Under the pieces are notes generated by a model. That model did not search any database. It saw only the letters and a program-made list of their open reading frames with translations, and had not been told where the DNA came from. From positions 1 to 8,456 of the forward strand of contig JAUICT010000069.1 in NCBI GenBank assembly GCA_030429325.1: a stretch of 8,456 nt of DNA. Reading direction: 5' to 3'. Positions within the stretch are counted from its first letter, which is position 1. Every line of letters begins with the position of its first letter. Origin of the DNA: Bacteroidia bacterium. Lineage in GTDB: Bacteria; Bacteroidota; Bacteroidia; Flavobacteriales; Flavobacteriaceae. Below, piece by piece: positions 6,262 to 8,456 of this stretch. The translations under genes were made by a program, and so were the position numbers.

Positions 6262-7188
6262 TTATTCTTCTTTCTTTTTGTTTTGTTTTTTCATGGCTTC
6301 ACCAATTTGGTTGCTTGCCGTAAAAGAGGCTACCATATTGTTGAGCATATCACTCCCAGCTTGTGGTGAGTTGGGTAGAAGAATGAGATTGGTGTTGGTT
6401 TCTTCACCGATGGCCTGTAACGTGTCATAATGTTGTGTGACCACGATTAAAGCAGAAGCTTCTTGGGAGTTAATGCCAACCTTGTTAAGAACCTCAACGG
6501 ATTCTTCAAGACCTCTTGCAATTTCTCGACGTTGATCGGCAATACCTTGTCCTTGAAGTCGTTTGCTTTCTGCCTCGGCCTTTGCTTTTTCCACGATAAG
6601 GATTCGGGCTGCATCCCCTTCAAATTGGGCTGCAATTTTTTCACGTTCCGATGCATTGATTCGGTTCATAGCAGCTTTTACCTGGGAATCGGGGTCAATA
6701 TCGGTCACTAGGGTCTTGATGATGTCATAACCGTACTCCAGCATGGCATCCTGTAGTTCGGACTTTACTGCGATGGCAATATCATCTTTTTTCACAAAGA
6801 CGTCGTCCAACTTCATTTTGGGAACTTCGGCACGGACCACATCAAAAACATAGGAGGTTATCTGATCATGGGGGTATTCCAATTTGTAGAAAGCATCATA
6901 TACCTTGTCTTTGATGACCACATATTGTACAGAAACTTTGAGTTTCACGAATACATCGTCCAAAGTTTTGGTCTCTACAATAACATCAAGCTGTTGAATT
7001 TTTAAACTAAGCCTTCCTGCAATACGGTCCACTAATGGGATTTTCATTTGTAATCCGGAATTGCGAATACTTTGGAATCTACCAAACCGCTCTATAACCA
7101 CGGCGGTCTGTTGCTTTACAATGAAGAAGAACTTAAATAGAACAATAAGCCCAAGAAATACAATTGGTAATAGTAAGTAGTTGCCCAT
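6262..7188 (-). CDS. Membrane-anchored SPFH/band-7 (stomatin/prohibitin-like) protein, HIR/QmcA type
   Basis: The protein has 308 residues. One N-terminal membrane segment (about 4-23) with a very short front end is followed by the SPFH domain at about 24-200, starting VKQQTAVVIERFGRFQSI. That domain contains the family-typical DVVRAEVPKMKLDDVF (116-131) and YGYDIIKTLVTDIDPD (152-167). A charged Ala/Glu/Lys-rich helix runs from about 170 to 230 and is likely coiled coil. GIADQRREIARGLEESV (215-231) and VVTQHYDTLQAIG (249-261) resemble the C-terminal part of plant hypersensitive-induced-reaction (HIR) proteins. The end is lysine-rich. Such proteins oligomerise into membrane-bound cages or rings and are linked to membrane microdomains and protease control; no enzyme activity is known or visible. 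No nfeD or protease gene is adjacent within the window. It lies 88 bp downstream of gltX on the same strand. The family is certain; the role in this organism is not. Confidence 0.93.
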   Translation of the reverse strand: MGNYLLLPIVFLGLIVLFKFFFIVKQQTAVVIERFGRFQSIRNSGLQMKIPLVDRIAGRLSLKIQQLDVIVETKTLDDVFVKLKVSVQYVVIKDKVYDAFYKLEYPHDQITSYVFDVVRAEVPKMKLDDVFVKKDDIAIAVKSELQDAMLEYGYDIIKTLVTDIDPDSQVKAAMNRINASEREKIAAQFEGDAARILIVEKAKAEAESKRLQGQGIADQRREIARGLEESVEVLNKVGINSQEASALIVVTQHYDTLQAIGEETNTNLILLPNSPQAGSDMLNNMVASFTASNQIGEAMKKQNKKKEE

Positions 7189-7221
7189 GTTGATTAGATT
7201 TTATGTTAGAAATGGAATTTA

Positions 7222-7249
7222 CAAAACTCTCCAACATATCAGTAGTCAA
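7222..7249 (-). promoter_or_regulatory. Weak candidate promoter for the SPFH gene
   Basis: On the minus strand a TTG (7249-7247) is followed after 17 bases by GAGTTTTG (7229-7222), one mismatch from the -7 consensus TAnnTTTG. It lies in the 88-bp gap between the gltX stop and the SPFH start. No terminator-like hairpin is evident in this gap, so readthrough from gltX is equally possible. Confidence 0.25.
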
Positions 7250-7276
7250 CCGTCAAGATTTGTTACAGAATCTTTA

Positions 7277-8456
7277 TTAGGACAAGAGGGAAATCGCACT
7301 TTTAATTCGCCCTATACTGTCTTCTTTACCAATAAGTTCCATGATATCAAATAGGTGGGGACCCTTCATATCCCCAACAATAACCAATCGCAGAGGGGGC
7401 ATTACCTTTCCAAAGGAAAGTTCTTGTTCTGCAATCCAAGCTTTTACCTTTTCTTCAATAGCAGCGGAGGAAAAATCATCGATGCTTTCCAAGATGTAAA
7501 CAACATGGTCCATGATTTGTGGCGTATCTTCCTTCCATTGTTTTTTTACCGCCTTTTCATTGTATTCGGTAGGAGCTTCAAAAAAATAGCCGCCCAGTTC
7601 CCAAAAGTCAGAAACAAAACTTGCCCGCTCCTTGATGAGTCCCACCACTTTTTGGACATATGCTTTGGATGTTTCAATGGTCTCTGGTCTTTTAGAGAGC
7701 TCTTGAAGAAACAAGTCGGCCAATTCTTCATCAGTCTTTCGTTGCAACCACTGTTGATTATACCAATTGTTTTTTTCTGGGTCAAATCGGGCTCCTGATT
7801 TGTTTACCCGTTCCAAAGAGAAGGATTCGATAAGCTCATCCAAGGAAAAAATTTCTTGTTCGGTTCCAGGGTTCCAACCTAAGAGGGCCAAAAAGTTAAC
7901 AACTGATTCTGGGAAAAACCCTGCCTCTCTATATCCTTTTGATTCGTTCCATGTGAGTGGAAAAACAGGGAATCCTCCTTTTTCTCCATCCCGCTTGCTC
8001 AGTTTACCTTTTCCAACTGGCTTCATAATAAGGGGCAAATGCGCAAATTGTGGCGCGGTCCACCCGAATGCTTTATACAATAATGTATGTAGGGCCAAGG
8101 AGGGAAGCCACTCTTCGCCTCGGATTACATGGGAGATATCCATCAAATAATCATCCACAATATTCGCTAAATGATAGGTGGGCATACCATCACTTTTAAA
8201 AAGGATTTTGTCATCCAGAATGTTGGTGTCTATTTTAATTTCGCCACGGATGATATCTTGTAGAACGAGTTCTTCGTCTTGCGGGGACTTAAAACGGATA
8301 ACGTAATCTTCACCAGAATCCAATTTTGCCGTTACCTCTTCTTGGGAAAGCGACAGTGAGTTTGACAATTTTGTACGATTATGCCAATTGTAAATAAAAG
8401 TCTTTCCTTTTGCTTCGTGGTCTTTTCTATGGAAATCTAGATTTTCTTGCGTGTCA
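7277..8456 (-). CDS. gltX: Glutamyl-tRNA synthetase (5' part outside window)
   Basis: This cytoplasmic class I synthetase charges tRNA-Glu, which feeds protein synthesis and, in many bacteria, tetrapyrrole synthesis. The frame is open from the right edge to the stop at 7279-7277, giving 393 visible codons; a full GluRS has about 470-510 residues, so roughly the first 110, including the HIGH signature, are missing. Near the edge the frame reads DFHRKDHEAKGKTFIYNWHNR, which shows that a TTG at 8368 is internal and not the start. The catalytic domain includes FKSDGMPTYHLANIVDD and HVIRGEEWLPS. The KMSKS-equivalent is KLSKR at 8005-7991, in GKGKLSKRDG. The C-terminal half is the helical anticodon-binding region, with LLGWNPGTEQEIFSLDELIESF near its beginning. 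It ends in IGRIKSAISLLS, as expected for a complete C terminus. KLSKRDG and the helical rather than beta-barrel C-terminal part separate it from GlnRS. Confidence 0.97.
   Translation of the reverse strand, partial: DTQENLDFHRKDHEAKGKTFIYNWHNRTKLSNSLSLSQEEVTAKLDSGEDYVIRFKSPQDEELVLQDIIRGEIKIDTNILDDKILFKSDGMPTYHLANIVDDYLMDISHVIRGEEWLPSLALHTLLYKAFGWTAPQFAHLPLIMKPVGKGKLSKRDGEKGGFPVFPLTWNESKGYREAGFFPESVVNFLALLGWNPGTEQEIFSLDELIESFSLERVNKSGARFDPEKNNWYNQQWLQRKTDEELADLFLQELSKRPETIETSKAYVQKVVGLIKERASFVSDFWELGGYFFEAPTEYNEKAVKKQWKEDTPQIMDHVVYILESIDDFSSAAIEEKVKAWIAEQELSFGKVMPPLRLVIVGDMKGPHLFDIMELIGKEDSIGRIKSAISLLS

Noticed and set aside
7355..7798. Plus-strand reading frame of 147 codons, with another at 7767-8150
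   Set aside because: Both are antisense to the well-conserved gltX frame and show no family motif.
8366..8368. TTG as the start of the gltX gene
   Set aside because: The frame continues upstream to the window edge with clear GluRS sequence (KGKTFIYNWHNR), so this codon is an internal leucine.

Overview
The window looks like chromosome of a member of the Bacteroidota, most likely a Flavobacteriaceae bacterium. The evidence is a type IX secretion (T9SS) substrate of the type B / gliding-motility class next to a PorP/SprF-family partner, a Bacteroidota-style -7 promoter element (TAnnTTTG), no clear Shine-Dalgarno sequences, and an AT-leaning base composition. There is no rRNA, tRNA, CRISPR array, transposase or phage gene.

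Layout from left to right. (1) Positions 1-4078, minus strand: a two-gene operon for an exported cell-surface protein. The upstream gene encodes a roughly 750-residue secreted protein with a signal peptide, an N-terminal beta domain, six Ig/PKD-like repeats and a T9SS type B C-terminal sorting domain. Five bases after its stop begins a PorP/SprF-like outer-membrane gene with a coiled coil and a SPOR-like domain; it runs off the left edge. (2) Positions 4079-4340: a divergent intergenic region with a good -7 box for the rightward gene and several small inverted and direct repeats. (3) Positions 4341-6026, plus strand: glnS, complete. (4) Positions 6027-6261: a convergent intergenic region with a strong bidirectional terminator and weaker hairpins. 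(5) Positions 6262-7188, minus strand: a membrane-anchored SPFH/band-7 protein resembling plant HIR proteins and QmcA. (6) Positions 7277-8456, minus strand: gltX, with its N-terminal part beyond the right edge.

How the genes relate. The two T9SS genes are probably a cognate cargo/export-partner pair. glnS and gltX encode the two related class I synthetases that charge tRNA-Gln and tRNA-Glu, which suggests direct glutaminylation in this organism. The SPFH gene follows gltX on the same strand after 88 bp, so it may be read from gltX or from its own weak promoter.

Most of the window is ordinary flavobacterial chromosome and I see no convincing new multi-gene system. The points most worth a second look are a pair of oppositely oriented 14-bp palindromes with a compensatory base-pair change in the glnS/T9SS intergenic region, a repeated start-site-like sequence in the T9SS operon leader, and the long modular C-terminal part of the PorP/SprF protein.
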